DNA of 64,000 nucleotides from Nocardia brevicatena NBRC 12119 (GCF_000308495.1 NZ_BAFU01000066.1:41252-105251), one strand, 5' to 3'; counted from the stretch's first letter, positions 27,121 through 37,879 are shown. Notes: a model not told the origin generated them from the letters alone. Numbers and translations are program-made.

Positions 27121-27651
27121 ATGACGGAGTTCCCCACGGGCACAGCAGAATCTACCTTCCCCGCGGTTACACGCATGCTGCTTCGATCCGACGGCTCGAT
27201 GACAAAACTGTTGGAAGCCCTCCTCGGAGAACCGCTATTCCTCGACTTACTGGAACAGCGCCGTACAACCGCAGACGAACTGCCGGACGAGACGAGGTCG
27301 GCCCTGGGATGCCGGGAATCCGATCCGGTGATCCTACGCCGATCCGTCCTGGTCACCGAAAGCGGCAGGGCCGTTTCCGAGAACTCCGTCGCCATAATGG
27401 CAGAGCACGAACTCGCACCCGTCCTCACCGACAAACGAACGCCTATCGGCCACAGCATGTCCGCCGCCGGGCGGTATATCGCGCGAACGGTTCTCACCAC
27501 CGGGGTCACCAACTGGACCGCATCGGGGCACCGGAACGGAGCTCGGTGCGTATACAAGGAAAGCGTTCTACATGACCATGTCTTCGCACCGGTGGCATAC
27601 CTGCACGAAAGGATAGATCCCGCGTTCGCGCCGCTGGAGAGAAGTTCGTGA
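27121..27651 (+). CDS. Chorismate pyruvate-lyase-like protein (DUF98 type)
   Basis: A 176-residue protein that resembles the small chorismate lyase family known from mycobacteria (Rv2949c, which makes 4-hydroxybenzoate): VTRMLLRSDGSMTKLLEALL at the start, a core RESDPVILRRSVLV, AENSVAIM-like central strand (SENSVAIMAEHELAP) and IGHSMSAAGRYIARTV. The overall plan fits, but identity by eye is modest, so a UTRA-like relative is possible. It is less GC-rich than its neighbours, is preceded by an AT-richer stretch, and overlaps the monooxygenase remnant by four bases. Both probably came in together. Confidence 0.6.
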   Translation: MTEFPTGTAESTFPAVTRMLLRSDGSMTKLLEALLGEPLFLDLLEQRRTTADELPDETRSALGCRESDPVILRRSVLVTESGRAVSENSVAIMAEHELAPVLTDKRTPIGHSMSAAGRYIARTVLTTGVTNWTASGHRNGARCVYKESVLHDHVFAPVAYLHERIDPAFAPLERSS

Positions 27652-27980
27652 AGGTATTGGTCGTCGGTGCCGGAATAGATGGTCCGGCACCGACATCGAG
27701 CCCGCATGCCGGCGCCCATCGATGGTGTCCGAGAACTGCGACCACTGGACACCTTCGGCCGCAGTGTTCGGTGCATCGCGGTGAGTCGCAGGCCCTGCCG
27801 CTCGCGGAGGCACGGGACCGCCTCGACGACCCGGTGACCGGATCACGGGCGTACGAATCCGCCCGGCCGAACGCGGTGAACGCCATCGTGCTCGCCACTC
27901 CCGATATGCCGATGGGCCGAGCGCTGCGGCCGGTGGCCGAACGCGCGCCCGAGGGCTGTCACCGCACCGGCGCGGCGTAG
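27648..27980 (+). pseudogene. FAD-dependent monooxygenase remnant
   Basis: The frame starts with the Rossmann opening VKVLVVGAGIDGPA of flavin monooxygenases, using a GTG that overlaps the previous stop (GTGA). The sequence then fails at once: the expected ERA helix and second strand are replaced by SSPHAGAHRWCPR. The tail from LATPDMPMGRALRPVAERA recalls the C terminus of the same family. At 110 residues instead of about 400 it cannot bind FAD. It is a deletion remnant that once formed a pair with the chorismate-lyase-like gene. Confidence 0.65.
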
Positions 27981-27981
27981 C

Positions 27982-29211
27982 CTACGAGGTCCCGTGTTCC
28001 GCACCGCGGTGTGCGGTGCAGAGGAAAACGAGCGGGCTGCGGCCTATTCGGGTGATGACCACGGTATACGGTCGGGTACCCGCGGGCTTCAGGCGCTGTC
28101 GCAGCCGATCGGGGTCGACGTCCACCCCGCGGACCAGGATTTCCAGGGGTCCACAGTCGCGCCGGCGGAGCTCCGCGCGTAGCGACTTCTCCCGGAAGTC
28201 GAGGCGGTCCAGGATGCGGAACCCACGGACGCCGTCGGGGACCTGGTCGCCGGTGAGGTACGCGATTCGCGGATCAAACTGCCACAGACCGTACCGCGCC
28301 GCATAGTGGCGCACCAGGCCGGCGCGGACCACGGCACCATCCGGATCGATGATCCACTCTCCCGGTTCGCGCTCGGGAATATCGTCGGGGTCGGCGTCGG
28401 TGAGCGTCATCGTGGCGCCCCTCGTGGTGAGGACGGTCGCGCGGCGGGTGATGCCCGGATCGGTGAGACCGGCGGACCAGAGGCAGGCCTCGCGAACGGA
28501 GCCGTCCAGCGACACGAGTTCCACCTCGCCCGGCCAGGCCAGGCGGTCGAAATCCAGGCCGGGTGCGCATTTCACGGCCAGATCGCGTCCGGCGTAGGCG
28601 TCGAGCAGCTCCGGGAGCGGCGGTTGCAGTTTCGCCGGGTCGTAGGTGCGTCTGCCCTCCGCGCGGCGTGCCGGGTCGGCGATGACGACGGTGTCGGTAC
28701 TACAGGGCCGCAGTGCATCGGCGCGGACCAGGACGATATTCCGCTTCGACGGGACCGCGCCCGTCGCCGTGGCCGCCGGCACATCCCGGTGCGCCAGGTT
28801 GTACCGGGCCATCCTGAGCCGGACGGTATCCAGATCGCTACCGATAACGGCCGGACAGACCCGCGCCAACTCGGCGAGCTCCGCACCGATGGAACAGGTC
28901 ACGTCGTGCACGGCGCGACCGGCCAACCGCGCGGCCCGATGCCGGGCCACCGCAGTAGGGGTGGCCTGTTGCAGGGCGTCGTCGGTGAACAGCCACTGCC
29001 GCGCGTCGGTCAGCTTGGCCGCCGCACGGCGACGCAACCGCACCGTTTCGACGAGCGCCGCCGCCCGCGCACCGTGCTCTCGACGGACCCGCTGCACATC
29101 GCGCACACGGGTAGCCGGGGACAACTCCAATCGGTCGACCTCGAGCAGCGCGACACCACCGGCCGCACTGGTGAGGTATTCGATATCCGCCGGATCGAAG
29201 TCGTATCCCAC
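27982..29211 (-). CDS. THUMP-like class I methyltransferase (Rv3037c-like)
   Basis: A 409-residue protein. The methyltransferase core shows DVTCSIGAELAELARV (motif I), IGSDLDTVRLRMARYNL (motif II) and VVIADPARR (motif IV, in place of the NPPY-type motif). The C-terminal 90 residues are the THUMP-like domain of this family. It probably methylates RNA, but no target is established. The GTG start follows the stop codon of the upstream methyltransferase with no base between, so the two genes are co-translated. Confidence 0.82.
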   Translation of the reverse strand: MGYDFDPADIEYLTSAAGGVALLEVDRLELSPATRVRDVQRVRREHGARAAALVETVRLRRRAAAKLTDARQWLFTDDALQQATPTAVARHRAARLAGRAVHDVTCSIGAELAELARVCPAVIGSDLDTVRLRMARYNLAHRDVPAATATGAVPSKRNIVLVRADALRPCSTDTVVIADPARRAEGRRTYDPAKLQPPLPELLDAYAGRDLAVKCAPGLDFDRLAWPGEVELVSLDGSVREACLWSAGLTDPGITRRATVLTTRGATMTLTDADPDDIPEREPGEWIIDPDGAVVRAGLVRHYAARYGLWQFDPRIAYLTGDQVPDGVRGFRILDRLDFREKSLRAELRRRDCGPLEILVRGVDVDPDRLRQRLKPAGTRPYTVVITRIGRSPLVFLCTAHRGAEHGTS

Positions 29212-30186
29212 TTATTCGGCGGTGACCGGTTTCACCCCGGTGATCATGGCGTTGTAGAAGAACCGGCGCGGCACCACACGGCGCATGACCTTCTCGTCCA
29301 CCCAGCTCAGCCCCAGCCATGCCCGGTACATGGCCATCCGGTAGCGCCAGGTGAGCTTCTCCTCCGGAACGGCGGCCTCGAAGGTGCGCACCGGCCAGCC
29401 CCACAGGGCGGCGGCGAACTCCTCGGTGTGTGCGGCGACATCGACGGCGCCCGCGGAACGGGCCATGGCCTCGAGTTCCGACGGGTCGAAGGTGTGCAGG
29501 TCGACCACGGCCTCCAGTGCGGCAGCCCGGGAGGATTCGTCCAGCTCGGCCTGGGGCCGCCGCCAATCCCGCAGGAACGGGAGTTTGGTGATGGTGGTGG
29601 TGGCCTTCCAGGTGATGTTGCCCAGGTTGCGGGCATAGAGGTTGCCGACGGTGGTCGGCTCGCCGGCGAAGACGAAACGGCCGCCGGGCCTGAGGACGCG
29701 CAGACATTCCCGCAGCGACAGTTCCACATCGGGGATGTGGTGCAGGACGGCGTGGCCAACGACCAGGTCGAAGGTATTGTCGTCGTAGGGGATGGTCTCG
29801 GCGTCGGCGACGCGACCGTCGACGTCCAGGCCGAGGTTCTCGGCATTACGCAGCGCGACCTTCACCATGCCGGGCGACAGGTCGGTGACCGAACCGCGCT
29901 TGGCGACGCCCGACTGCATCAGGTTCAGCAGGAAGAAACCGGTACCGCAGCCGAGTTCCAGCGCCCGCTCGTACGGCAGCTGTACCGGGCCGACGGCGGC
30001 GTCGAAACGTCCGCGGGCGTAGTCGATACAGCGCTGGTCGTAGGAGATGGACCATTTGTCGTCGTAGGTCTCGGCTTCCCAGTCGTGGTAGAGGACCTGG
30101 GCGAGCTTGGTGTCCTCGAAAGCTGCTTCGACCTGCGCCGCGGTGGCGCGCGGGTTCGGTGCGGGGTCGTCTGGGCGTACCGTCAT
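29212..30186 (-). CDS. Class I SAM-dependent methyltransferase (Rv3038c-like)
   Basis: A 324-residue methyltransferase. Motif I is LELGCGTGFFLLNLM, the acidic loop is TDLSPGMVKVA, then AETIPYDDNTFDLVVGHAVLHHIPD and LRVLRPGGRFVFAGEP. The long C-terminal part (WGWPVRTFEAAVPEEKLTWR, then FFYNAMITGVKP) is characteristic of this actinobacterial group. It is followed directly by the THUMP-like gene and preceded by an enoyl-CoA hydratase gene on the same strand. The substrate is unknown; a lipid acceptor is possible. Confidence 0.85.
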   Translation of the reverse strand: MTVRPDDPAPNPRATAAQVEAAFEDTKLAQVLYHDWEAETYDDKWSISYDQRCIDYARGRFDAAVGPVQLPYERALELGCGTGFFLLNLMQSGVAKRGSVTDLSPGMVKVALRNAENLGLDVDGRVADAETIPYDDNTFDLVVGHAVLHHIPDVELSLRECLRVLRPGGRFVFAGEPTTVGNLYARNLGNITWKATTTITKLPFLRDWRRPQAELDESSRAAALEAVVDLHTFDPSELEAMARSAGAVDVAAHTEEFAAALWGWPVRTFEAAVPEEKLTWRYRMAMYRAWLGLSWVDEKVMRRVVPRRFFYNAMITGVKPVTAE

Positions 30187-30265
30187 GGTGGCACAGCCTA
30201 ATGGACAGGGCCGGACGCCGATCCGCCGCCGGTCACGGGCACGGCCCGGGCGTAGGCGACCGCCA

Positions 30266-31042
30266 TCAGCGGCCGACGAACCGCGCGGAGCCGGGGCCGT
30301 TCCGGGCGTAGGAGCGGGTGCCGATCAGCCGGTCCTCGGTATCGAAGAGTTCCGCCCATTCGGTGCGAGCCCGGTCGTGGCCGTGCGCGCCGGCTTCGAA
30401 TACGGCCTTCGCGGCGGCGAGGGCACGGGCCGGGCCGGCGGTGAACTGACGGGCCCAGGCGACAGCGGCCGGGTAGACGTTGTCGGGGGCGACGATCCGG
30501 TCGACCAGGCCGATACTCAGCGCCTCGTCGGGGGAGACGAAACGGCCGGTGTAGACGAGGTCCTTGGCGGCGCCGGAGCCGACGAGGCCGGCCAGCCGGC
30601 GGATACCGGCGAGCGGGATGAGTCCGGCGTGGATCTGCGGAAAACCCAGCTTCACATTGTCGCCGGCGATGCGGCGGTCGGCGCCGAGGGCCAACTCCAG
30701 ACCGGCGCCGAGGGCGTAACCGCTGATGGCGGCGACCGTGGGCTGCGGGACACGGGCCAGGCAGCCCAATGCGTGCTGCAGATCCGCCGCCATGGCGGCG
30801 GCCCGGGCGCTGTCCAGTTCGGTGAGTTCGGCGAGGTCGTCGCCGGCGCAGAACACCCGTTCGTCGCCATAGACGACCAGGGCCGCGACCCGCGGATCGG
30901 CGGCCACTTCGGCGGCGGCCGCCGCCACCTCCCGCACCACCTGGGCATTCAGCAGGTTCACCGGCGGGCGGTTGATCCGCAGCACCGCTACCCGGCGCGG
31001 GTGCTCGCCGTCGAGCTGATCCAGGGTCACGAATTCGGCCAT
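30266..31042 (-). CDS. echA17: Enoyl-CoA hydratase/isomerase family protein (EchA17-like)
   Basis: A 258-residue crotonase-fold protein. The oxyanion regions are FCAGDDLAELTEL and SGYALGAGLELALGADRR. At the two usual Glu positions of the hydratase active site it reads KLGFPQIHAGLIPLAGI, with Gln/His instead of the common pair, so the exact reaction is uncertain. The ATG at 31042 agrees with the known mycobacterial start; a GTG at 31054 overlaps the NUDIX stop. It belongs to a same-strand series with the NUDIX gene upstream. Confidence 0.85.
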   Translation of the reverse strand: MAEFVTLDQLDGEHPRRVAVLRINRPPVNLLNAQVVREVAAAAAEVAADPRVAALVVYGDERVFCAGDDLAELTELDSARAAAMAADLQHALGCLARVPQPTVAAISGYALGAGLELALGADRRIAGDNVKLGFPQIHAGLIPLAGIRRLAGLVGSGAAKDLVYTGRFVSPDEALSIGLVDRIVAPDNVYPAAVAWARQFTAGPARALAAAKAVFEAGAHGHDRARTEWAELFDTEDRLIGTRSYARNGPGSARFVGR

Positions 31043-31053
31043 GGACCCAGACA

Positions 31054-31950
31054 CTACCGGGTGCCCTCCGGTTCGTTCGCACCCGCGAAACCGCCGAGCA
31101 GCGACGGATCGGTATTCCGGATCCCCGTGGACCCGACCAGCCGCGACGGATCGGGCAGCTCGGCGAAATACCGCTCGTTGTTCGGGAACCGGAGCAGTTT
31201 CCTACCGGCCACCTCGCCGAACTCCGGCCGGATGGGCGTGATGTCGGGCTCCGCGGCGAGGATCTGCGCGGTGGAGTCGTAGCGGCTCAGCGCGTCGAGC
31301 TGCGACCAGGTGGGTGGCAGCAGCACATGCTCGCCGGCCCGCCAGGTATCCAGCGCGACGGCCGGGGTGCACCACTGCACATGATCGGTTTCCGAGGTCG
31401 CGCCGTCGGCCAGCTGTCCGTCGGGCAGTACCGCGACGAAGAAGTGGGTGTCGTAGCGGCGGGGTTCGACCGTGGGGGTGACCCAGCGCGCCCAGGGACG
31501 CAGCAGGTCGGCGCGCAGCACGAGTCCCTCCTCGGCCAGGAACCGCGCCAGTGTCAGTTCCCGGCTCTCCACTTTCGCCCGCGCCGCCCGGTAGCCGGCG
31601 GTATCGGCCACCACCGTATCGGCGGTGGGACCGGCCAACAGCACCCCGCATTCCTCGAATGTCTCCCGCACGACCGCACAGACCAGCGCCTTCGCCCGCG
31701 GTTCGGTGACCCCGTACCGCCGCGCCCACCACCGGGGCGGCGGCCCGGCCCATTCGATGTCGATCTCCGCGTCGGAGGGGTCGACCCGCCCACCGGGGAA
31801 CGCCGTCATCCCCGCCGCGAAGGCCATGGCCCCCGCCCGCCGCTGCAGGAACACCTCCGGCCCCCCGGCGCCATCCCGGACCAACATGACCGTCGAGGCG
31901 TCCTTGGCCTCCGGCACCTCCGAAGAATCCGGCACTGTCGTCTCACTCAC
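31054..31950 (-). CDS. NUDIX hydrolase (Rv3040c-like)
   Basis: A 298-residue NUDIX protein. The box is split by an insertion, as in the CoA-pyrophosphatase-like members: GGRVDPSDAEID, an insert of about 35 residues, then CAVVRETFEECGVLL with the REXXEE-type metal site (RETFEE). Typical partners are CoA derivatives or nucleoside diphosphates. It runs into the enoyl-CoA hydratase gene with one base of overlap to its first possible start, which suggests a joint role in acyl-CoA handling. Confidence 0.87.
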   Translation of the reverse strand: MSETTVPDSSEVPEAKDASTVMLVRDGAGGPEVFLQRRAGAMAFAAGMTAFPGGRVDPSDAEIDIEWAGPPPRWWARRYGVTEPRAKALVCAVVRETFEECGVLLAGPTADTVVADTAGYRAARAKVESRELTLARFLAEEGLVLRADLLRPWARWVTPTVEPRRYDTHFFVAVLPDGQLADGATSETDHVQWCTPAVALDTWRAGEHVLLPPTWSQLDALSRYDSTAQILAAEPDITPIRPEFGEVAGRKLLRFPNNERYFAELPDPSRLVGSTGIRNTDPSLLGGFAGANEPEGTR

Positions 31951-32002
31951 ACCAGCACACTAACCGCCTCACCACCTCGGCACCCGGCTCACCCCGTGTT
32001 CC

Positions 32003-32077
32003 CCGCCCCCACGGCACAACTTCCACGAACTGCCGCGTATCCGCTCCGAGTGTCCCGCGTTCGAACCGCACTGTCCG
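32003..32077 (+). pseudogene. ctaD C-terminal fragment (duplicated, decayed)
   Basis: In one frame this reads [20 protein letters not shown] and continues EPHCP, against [20 protein letters not shown] and ELHYP at the C terminus of the intact ctaD at 36230-36304. Only a few of 25 residues differ. It lies on the opposite strand from ctaD and has no start codon. Further downstream, TGTAGAGAC and the neighbouring words of the ctaD 3' flank are also recognisable. Confidence 0.8.
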
Positions 32078-32482
32078 GCGCATACACGTAGAGACCGAAG
32101 TCGGCCAGGATCGGACGAACACGAAACCACGACAAGGAAGCCCCGGTCGAGAGCCGGCGAAGGCAACCGGCACGAATGTGCCCCCTCACCTCCGTACGAC
32201 AGGCGCACCCTCGTGTAGAGACCGCACCTTCGTATAGGGACAGGGCTCGAACACCCGCCGCTGCGCGACGGACAAACCCCGGGATCACGCCCCTGCTGCC
32301 TCGCGCTGGTCCAACCGAAGCGACATCACGCGGAAAGGGAAGATCCGAGATGGCAGGGGCACAACCCACGCCACCAGGAGGCGACACAATCCGACATGGC
32401 CCGTCCCGGCGTCCGAACCGCCCGGAGCGACGTCACGCACCGGCGGCACAGGGGAAGACAAACCCCAGGCTCACGAGACCAT

Positions 32483-32543
32483 AAAGGGTTGCGGCCCGTC
32501 TCGCGTTTCAGCGACCGAAGCGCATGCGCCGAAGGCGGCGCCA
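32483..32543 (+). repeat. Palindromic repeat, half copy (A)
   Basis: This matches the first half of the 133-bp repeat at 34441-34573: AAAGGGTTGCGGCCCGTCTC, GCGTTTCAGCG and CGCATGCGCCGAAGG. The second half is missing. It abuts the stop codon of the ABC ATPase gene, and GCGCCATTAG at the junction also occurs at the end of serB2. Confidence 0.75.
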
Positions 32544-33410
32544 TTAGACACGACTGCGGTGGCGGCCCAGACGGCGCGCGCGGCGGGCGAAATAGCGGCC
32601 CTCGACACGGTCCAAGGCGATGGACTGGCGGAATGCCTCGCTGAGGTTCTCGGCGGTCAGGACGTCGCCGAGCAGCCCCTGGGCGACGACCTCACCCTCG
32701 TTCAGCAGCAGACAGTGGGTGAAGCCGGGCGGGATCTCCTCGACATGGTGGGTGACCAGGACGGTGGCGGGGGCGTCGGGGTCGGCGGCCAGATCGCCGA
32801 GGCGTTCCACCAATTCCTCGCGACCGCCCAGGTCCACACCGGCGGCCGGTTCGTCCAACAGCAGCAGTTCCGGGTCGGTCATGAGGGCGCGGGCGATGAG
32901 GACGCGTTTGCGCTCGCCCTCGGACAGGGTGCCGTAGGTGCGGTCCAGGAGATGTTCGGCGCCGAGGCTTTCGAGCATGTCGATGGCGCGGTCGGTATCC
33001 ATGTCCTCGTAGCGTTCCCGCCAGCGGCCGAGAACCGCGTAACCGGCGGAAACCACCAGGTCGAGAACCCGTTCATCGGCCGGCACCCGGGCGGCCAGCG
33101 CCGCCGAGGACAGGCCGATCCGTGGACGTAGCTCGCTGATGTCCACTTTGCCCAGGATTTCGCCGAGCAGGTGGGCGGTCCCGGAGGTGGGATGGGTCTC
33201 CGCGGCGGCCACCCGGAGCAGCGAGGTCTTGCCCGCGCCGTTGGGGCCGAGGACGACCCAGCGTTCGTCGAGTTCGACCCGCCAGGTCACCGGGCCCACC
33301 AAGGTGTGCCCGGAACGGCGGACGGTAACGTCGGTGAAGTCGATGAGCAGATCGGGATCGGGGTGTGGCACGCGCTCCATCTTGGCTCGAGGTGACCGGG
33401 TATGCGCCAT
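32544..33410 (-). CDS. ABC transporter ATP-binding protein (Rv3041c-like)
   Basis: A 288-residue ABC ATPase. It has Walker [10 protein letters not shown], the Q-loop region with IGLSSAALA, the signature LSEGERKRVLIARAL, Walker B LLLLDEPAAGVD and the switch His in LVTHHVEE. There is no permease gene next to it. The signature and the sequence around it resemble the ATPases of the YhiH/ModF-like soluble type, so its partner is unknown. An ATG at 33380 (MERVPHPDPD) is a possible later start. Its stop codon is directly followed by the half palindromic repeat. Confidence 0.85.
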   Translation of the reverse strand: MAHTRSPRAKMERVPHPDPDLLIDFTDVTVRRSGHTLVGPVTWRVELDERWVVLGPNGAGKTSLLRVAAAETHPTSGTAHLLGEILGKVDISELRPRIGLSSAALAARVPADERVLDLVVSAGYAVLGRWRERYEDMDTDRAIDMLESLGAEHLLDRTYGTLSEGERKRVLIARALMTDPELLLLDEPAAGVDLGGREELVERLGDLAADPDAPATVLVTHHVEEIPPGFTHCLLLNEGEVVAQGLLGDVLTAENLSEAFRQSIALDRVEGRYFARRARRLGRHRSRV

Positions 33411-33425
33411 CGGGCCACACCGTAC

Positions 33426-34292
33426 TCAGGAAACCGGACCGGCCGGTGTGGCGATAACCGTCATGGAACCGGGGGCAACTTCGGTGAAACCGGCATCGCG
33501 GACCGCCACGGCCGTGCCGGCGGCGACCATACGGCTCAGCCGGGCCCAGTGCTCGGAGTCGGCTTCTCGGACGGCACAGCCCAATCCCCGCTGCGCCCAC
33601 TGCCTCGCCTCCTCCAGGGGCAGGGCACCGGCGAGCAGCATACCGGCGTGGCCGACCTGGGCGGCGGCCTTGCCGAGGGTCATCTCGAGAGCCGAGTTCA
33701 CCCACAGCACCGGCACATCGGATGGCGGCGGACCAGGGTCGTCGTGTTCCAGGTCGGTGCCGCCGATCTGCAGCCGGCGAATACGCTGATCGACCGCCCC
33801 CACCGGGCCTGGCACGAATGCCCGCGCCTGCGCCCCGTCGATATCGACGGTGACGCCCTCCACTTCGTTCGCGGCACGCCACTGCGCCCCCCGGGCCCGC
33901 CGCGCCACCTTCCGGATACGGGACCGCTTCCAGGCCAGATACCGCTGCTCCCACTCCCCGCCCGGCCCCACTCTCGGGTCCAGACACAGCGCCACGGCCG
34001 CGGCGGCCGCCGCGGCGAGCAGCGCGCTACGCGGCGGCGGATCGGTTTTGGGCAGGTGCAGCACCATCTGCATGGCCTGGACCAAAGCGGGATCCTCGGG
34101 GTCGCCGCCACCGCCGTAACCGGCCGCCAGTTCCGCGTGGCGCGCGGAGAAACCGCTGTCCGCCGCCACCGAAAACACCGGCCGCGTCGATTCGTCGGTC
34201 CGGAGACAATCGTCGGGCCCCTGCCCCACGGAGTCATATTCTCGGCAGCTCACCGCACTGTCCGGGTTGATCGGTTCCACCCACTCTCCCAT
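33426..34292 (-). CDS. Pth2-type peptidyl-tRNA hydrolase domain protein
   Basis: A 288-residue protein whose C-terminal 130 residues follow the Pth2 pattern: VLWVNSALEMTLGKAAAQVG with the catalytic-region GKAAAQVGHAGMLL, then LSRMVAAGTAVAVRDAGFTEVAPGS and VIATPAGP. Pth2 frees peptides from tRNA. The N-terminal half is Ala-rich and variable with no known motif, and it is longer than in archaeal Pth2 (about 115 residues in total), so the activity may differ. It starts with the ATG at 34292 and lies 15 bases before the ABC ATPase. Confidence 0.7.
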   Translation of the reverse strand: MGEWVEPINPDSAVSCREYDSVGQGPDDCLRTDESTRPVFSVAADSGFSARHAELAAGYGGGGDPEDPALVQAMQMVLHLPKTDPPPRSALLAAAAAAAVALCLDPRVGPGGEWEQRYLAWKRSRIRKVARRARGAQWRAANEVEGVTVDIDGAQARAFVPGPVGAVDQRIRRLQIGGTDLEHDDPGPPPSDVPVLWVNSALEMTLGKAAAQVGHAGMLLAGALPLEEARQWAQRGLGCAVREADSEHWARLSRMVAAGTAVAVRDAGFTEVAPGSMTVIATPAGPVS

Positions 34293-34440
34293 GCCAAAAA
34301 TCGACTTCGGTCAGCCTACCCAGCGACCGCGAGCGATTTTCTCTCGTGCGGCGCCGCCGGGCGCCCGATCGAATCCGTCACCGTCGGACCCACCTCGGCC
34401 CTGAACCGCCCGCCCCGATGTGCCGAGTCTTACGAGGCCC

Positions 34441-34573
34441 ACAAAGGGTTGCGGCCTGTCTCGCGTTTCAGCGCCCGAAGCGCATGCGCCGAAGGCACGA
34501 GTCTCGGGCGCCGAAACGCGAGACCCGCCAGGGCCGCAACCCCGCGCCGCCGGAGGCGGCGCAATCAGACACA
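34441..34573 (+). repeat. Palindromic repeat, full copy (B)
   Basis: A 133-bp element. Outer arms GGGTTGCGGCC (34446-34456) and GGCCGCAACCC (34532-34542) pair, as do inner arms GTCTCGCGTTTC (34458-34469) and GAAACGCGAGAC (34513-34524), so the whole can fold into one long hairpin. It ends seven bases from the serB2 stop. Copy C at 35802-35934 is its near-exact reverse complement and has the same length. Confidence 0.85.
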
Positions 34574-34579
34574 GCGCCA

Positions 34580-35934
<1,355 letters not shown>

Positions 35935-36077
35935 GGTTTCGCGAGCCCGGGGCCTTGCCCTTTCTGCGCGGTGTCGCCGGCGCGACGTGGGTCCGGTCGG
36001 CCGGGGCCTGGAGTGGGTCCCGACCACCAGGGTTGGGCCGTGCGGGGAGAGGGCGGGTGTCATCCGTGTCTCTACAC

Positions 36078-36115
36078 GAGTGTGCACCCGCCGTGGGGGT
36101 GACGGGTGCACACTC
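36078..36115 (-). terminator. Strong hairpin after ctaD
   Basis: GAGTGTGCACCCG and CGGGTGCACACTC pair perfectly over 13 bases around a 12-base loop, starting 22 bases after the ctaD stop codon. No T-run follows, as is common for actinobacterial terminators. The decayed copy near 32170-32215 has lost most of the pairing. Confidence 0.7.
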
Positions 36116-36136
36116 ATTGCGAACTGATGGCTTCCG

Positions 36137-37879
36137 CTAGCTCTTGACCAGGATTTCCTCGTCGTGGGTTTCGTGTTTGCCCGTGCCCCAGCCGACATGG
36201 GCCTCCGCGCGCATGCGCTCGACCATATGCGGGTAGTGCAGTTCGAACGCGGGACGCTCGGAGCGGATCCGCGGCAGTTCGTAGAAGTTGTGCCGCGGGG
36301 GCGGGCAGGAGGTGGCCCATTCCAGCGAGTTGCCGTAACCCCACGGGTCGTCGACGGTGACCACCTCGCCGTACCGGTAGCTCTTGAAGACATTCCACAG
36401 GAACGGCAGCATCGACGCGCCCAGGACGAAGGCGCCGATGGTGGAGACGGTGTTCAGGCCGGTGAAGCCGTCGCTGGGCAGGTAGTCGGCGTAGCGACGC
36501 GGCATGCCCTCGGCGCCCAGCCAGTGCTGGACCAGGAATGTCATGTGGAAACCGATGAACGTGGTCCAGAAGTGCCATTTCGCCAGGCGTTCGTCCAGCA
36601 TGCGGCCGGTCATCTTCGGGAACCAGAAGTAGATACCGGCGTAGGTGGCGAACACGATGGTGCCGAAGAGCACGTAGTGGAAGTGCGCGACCACGAAGTA
36701 CGAGTCGGTGACGTGGAAGTCCAGCGGCGGGCTGGCCAGGATGACACCGGACAGACCACCGAACAGGAAGGTGACGAGGAAGCCGATGGAGAACAGCATC
36801 GGTGATTCGAACGTCAACTGTCCCTTCCACATGGTGCCGATCCAGTTGAAGAACTTCACCCCGGTGGGAACCGCGATGAGGAAGGTCATGAAGGAGAAGA
36901 ACGGCAGCAACACGGCGCCGGTGGCGTACATGTGGTGCGCCCACACCGCGATGGACAGGGCCGCGATACCCAGGGTCGCGTAGACCAGGGTGGTGTAGCC
37001 GAAGATCGGCTTGCGGCTGAACACCGGGAAGATCTCCGACACGATACCGAAGAACGGCAGCGCGATGATGTACACCTCGGGGTGGCCGAAGAACCAGAAC
37101 AGGTGCTGGTAGAGCAGGATGCCGCCGGTGCCCGGATCGTAGATGTGGCCGTTCAGGTGACGGTCGTAGGCCATACCCATCAGCGCGGCGGTGAGCAGCG
37201 GGAAGGCGAGCAGCACGAGCACGCTGGTGACGGCGATGTTCCAGGTGAAGATCGGCATCCGGAACATGGTCATACCGGGTGCGCGCAGGCACACCACGGT
37301 GGTCAGCATGTTCACACCGCCCAGGATGGTGCCCAGACCGGAGACGGCCAGGCCCATGATCCACAGGTCGGTGCCCACACCCGGCGAGTGCAGGATGTCG
37401 GTGAGCGGCACGTACGCCGTCCAGCCGAAGTCCGCGGCGCCGCCCGGGGTGATGAAACCGGCGGTCGCCATGGTGGCGCCGAACGCGTACAGCCAGTAGC
37501 TGAACGCGTTCAGGCGCGGAAAGGCGACGTCGGGGGCGCCGATCTGCAGCGGCAGGATGATGTTGGCGAAACCGAACACGATCGCCGTCGCGTAGAACAG
37601 CAGCATGATCGTGCCGTGCATGGTGAACAGCTGGTTGAACTGTTCCGGGGAGAGGAACTGCAGGCCGGGACGTGCCAGTTCACCACGCATCATCAGGGCC
37701 ATCAGGCCGCCGATGAGGAAGAACGCCATCGAGGTCGTCAGGTACATGACACCGAGGACCTTGGGGTCCGTGGTGGTGACCATCTTGTAGATGAACGACC
37801 CCTTGGGACCGGTCCGCGCCGGGAATGGGCGAGCCGCCTCCACTCGAGGGACTGGCTTCTGGGGCTCTACGGCAGTCAC
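36137..37879 (-). CDS. ctaD: Cytochrome c oxidase subunit I
   Basis: A 580-residue heme-copper oxidase catalytic subunit with 12 spans. Visible signatures are the heme a ligand region [16 protein letters not shown], the copper B and Tyr-His cross-link site [14 protein letters not shown], the two further copper His in WAHHMYATG, and the heme ligand pair in [15 protein letters not shown]. The GTG at 37879 is fixed by AGGAGG four bases upstream; longer reading frames overrun the leader. It is the terminal oxidase of the aa3 type, which receives electrons from the bc1 complex. A perfect hairpin lies in its leader and a strong hairpin follows it. Its 3' end has a decayed second copy at 32003. Confidence 0.97.
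   Translation of the reverse strand: MTAVEPQKPVPRVEAARPFPARTGPKGSFIYKMVTTTDPKVLGVMYLTTSMAFFLIGGLMALMMRGELARPGLQFLSPEQFNQLFTMHGTIMLLFYATAIVFGFANIILPLQIGAPDVAFPRLNAFSYWLYAFGATMATAGFITPGGAADFGWTAYVPLTDILHSPGVGTDLWIMGLAVSGLGTILGGVNMLTTVVCLRAPGMTMFRMPIFTWNIAVTSVLVLLAFPLLTAALMGMAYDRHLNGHIYDPGTGGILLYQHLFWFFGHPEVYIIALPFFGIVSEIFPVFSRKPIFGYTTLVYATLGIAALSIAVWAHHMYATGAVLLPFFSFMTFLIAVPTGVKFFNWIGTMWKGQLTFESPMLFSIGFLVTFLFGGLSGVILASPPLDFHVTDSYFVVAHFHYVLFGTIVFATYAGIYFWFPKMTGRMLDERLAKWHFWTTFIGFHMTFLVQHWLGAEGMPRRYADYLPSDGFTGLNTVSTIGAFVLGASMLPFLWNVFKSYRYGEVVTVDDPWGYGNSLEWATSCPPPRHNFYELPRIRSERPAFELHYPHMVERMRAEAHVGWGTGKHETHDEEILVKS

Larger units (their letters stand above)
31951..32543. other. Intergenic region made of a decayed inverted copy of the ctaD 3' region
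   Basis: These 593 bp have no gene. From 32003 on, the plus strand follows, with substitutions and an insertion, the 3' end of ctaD, then its downstream region and finally half of a palindromic repeat, that is, the minus strand from 36304 down to about 35876. The stretch also has an internal partial duplication (GACAAACCCC and nearby words at 32271-32290 and 32456-32475). Confidence 0.7.
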
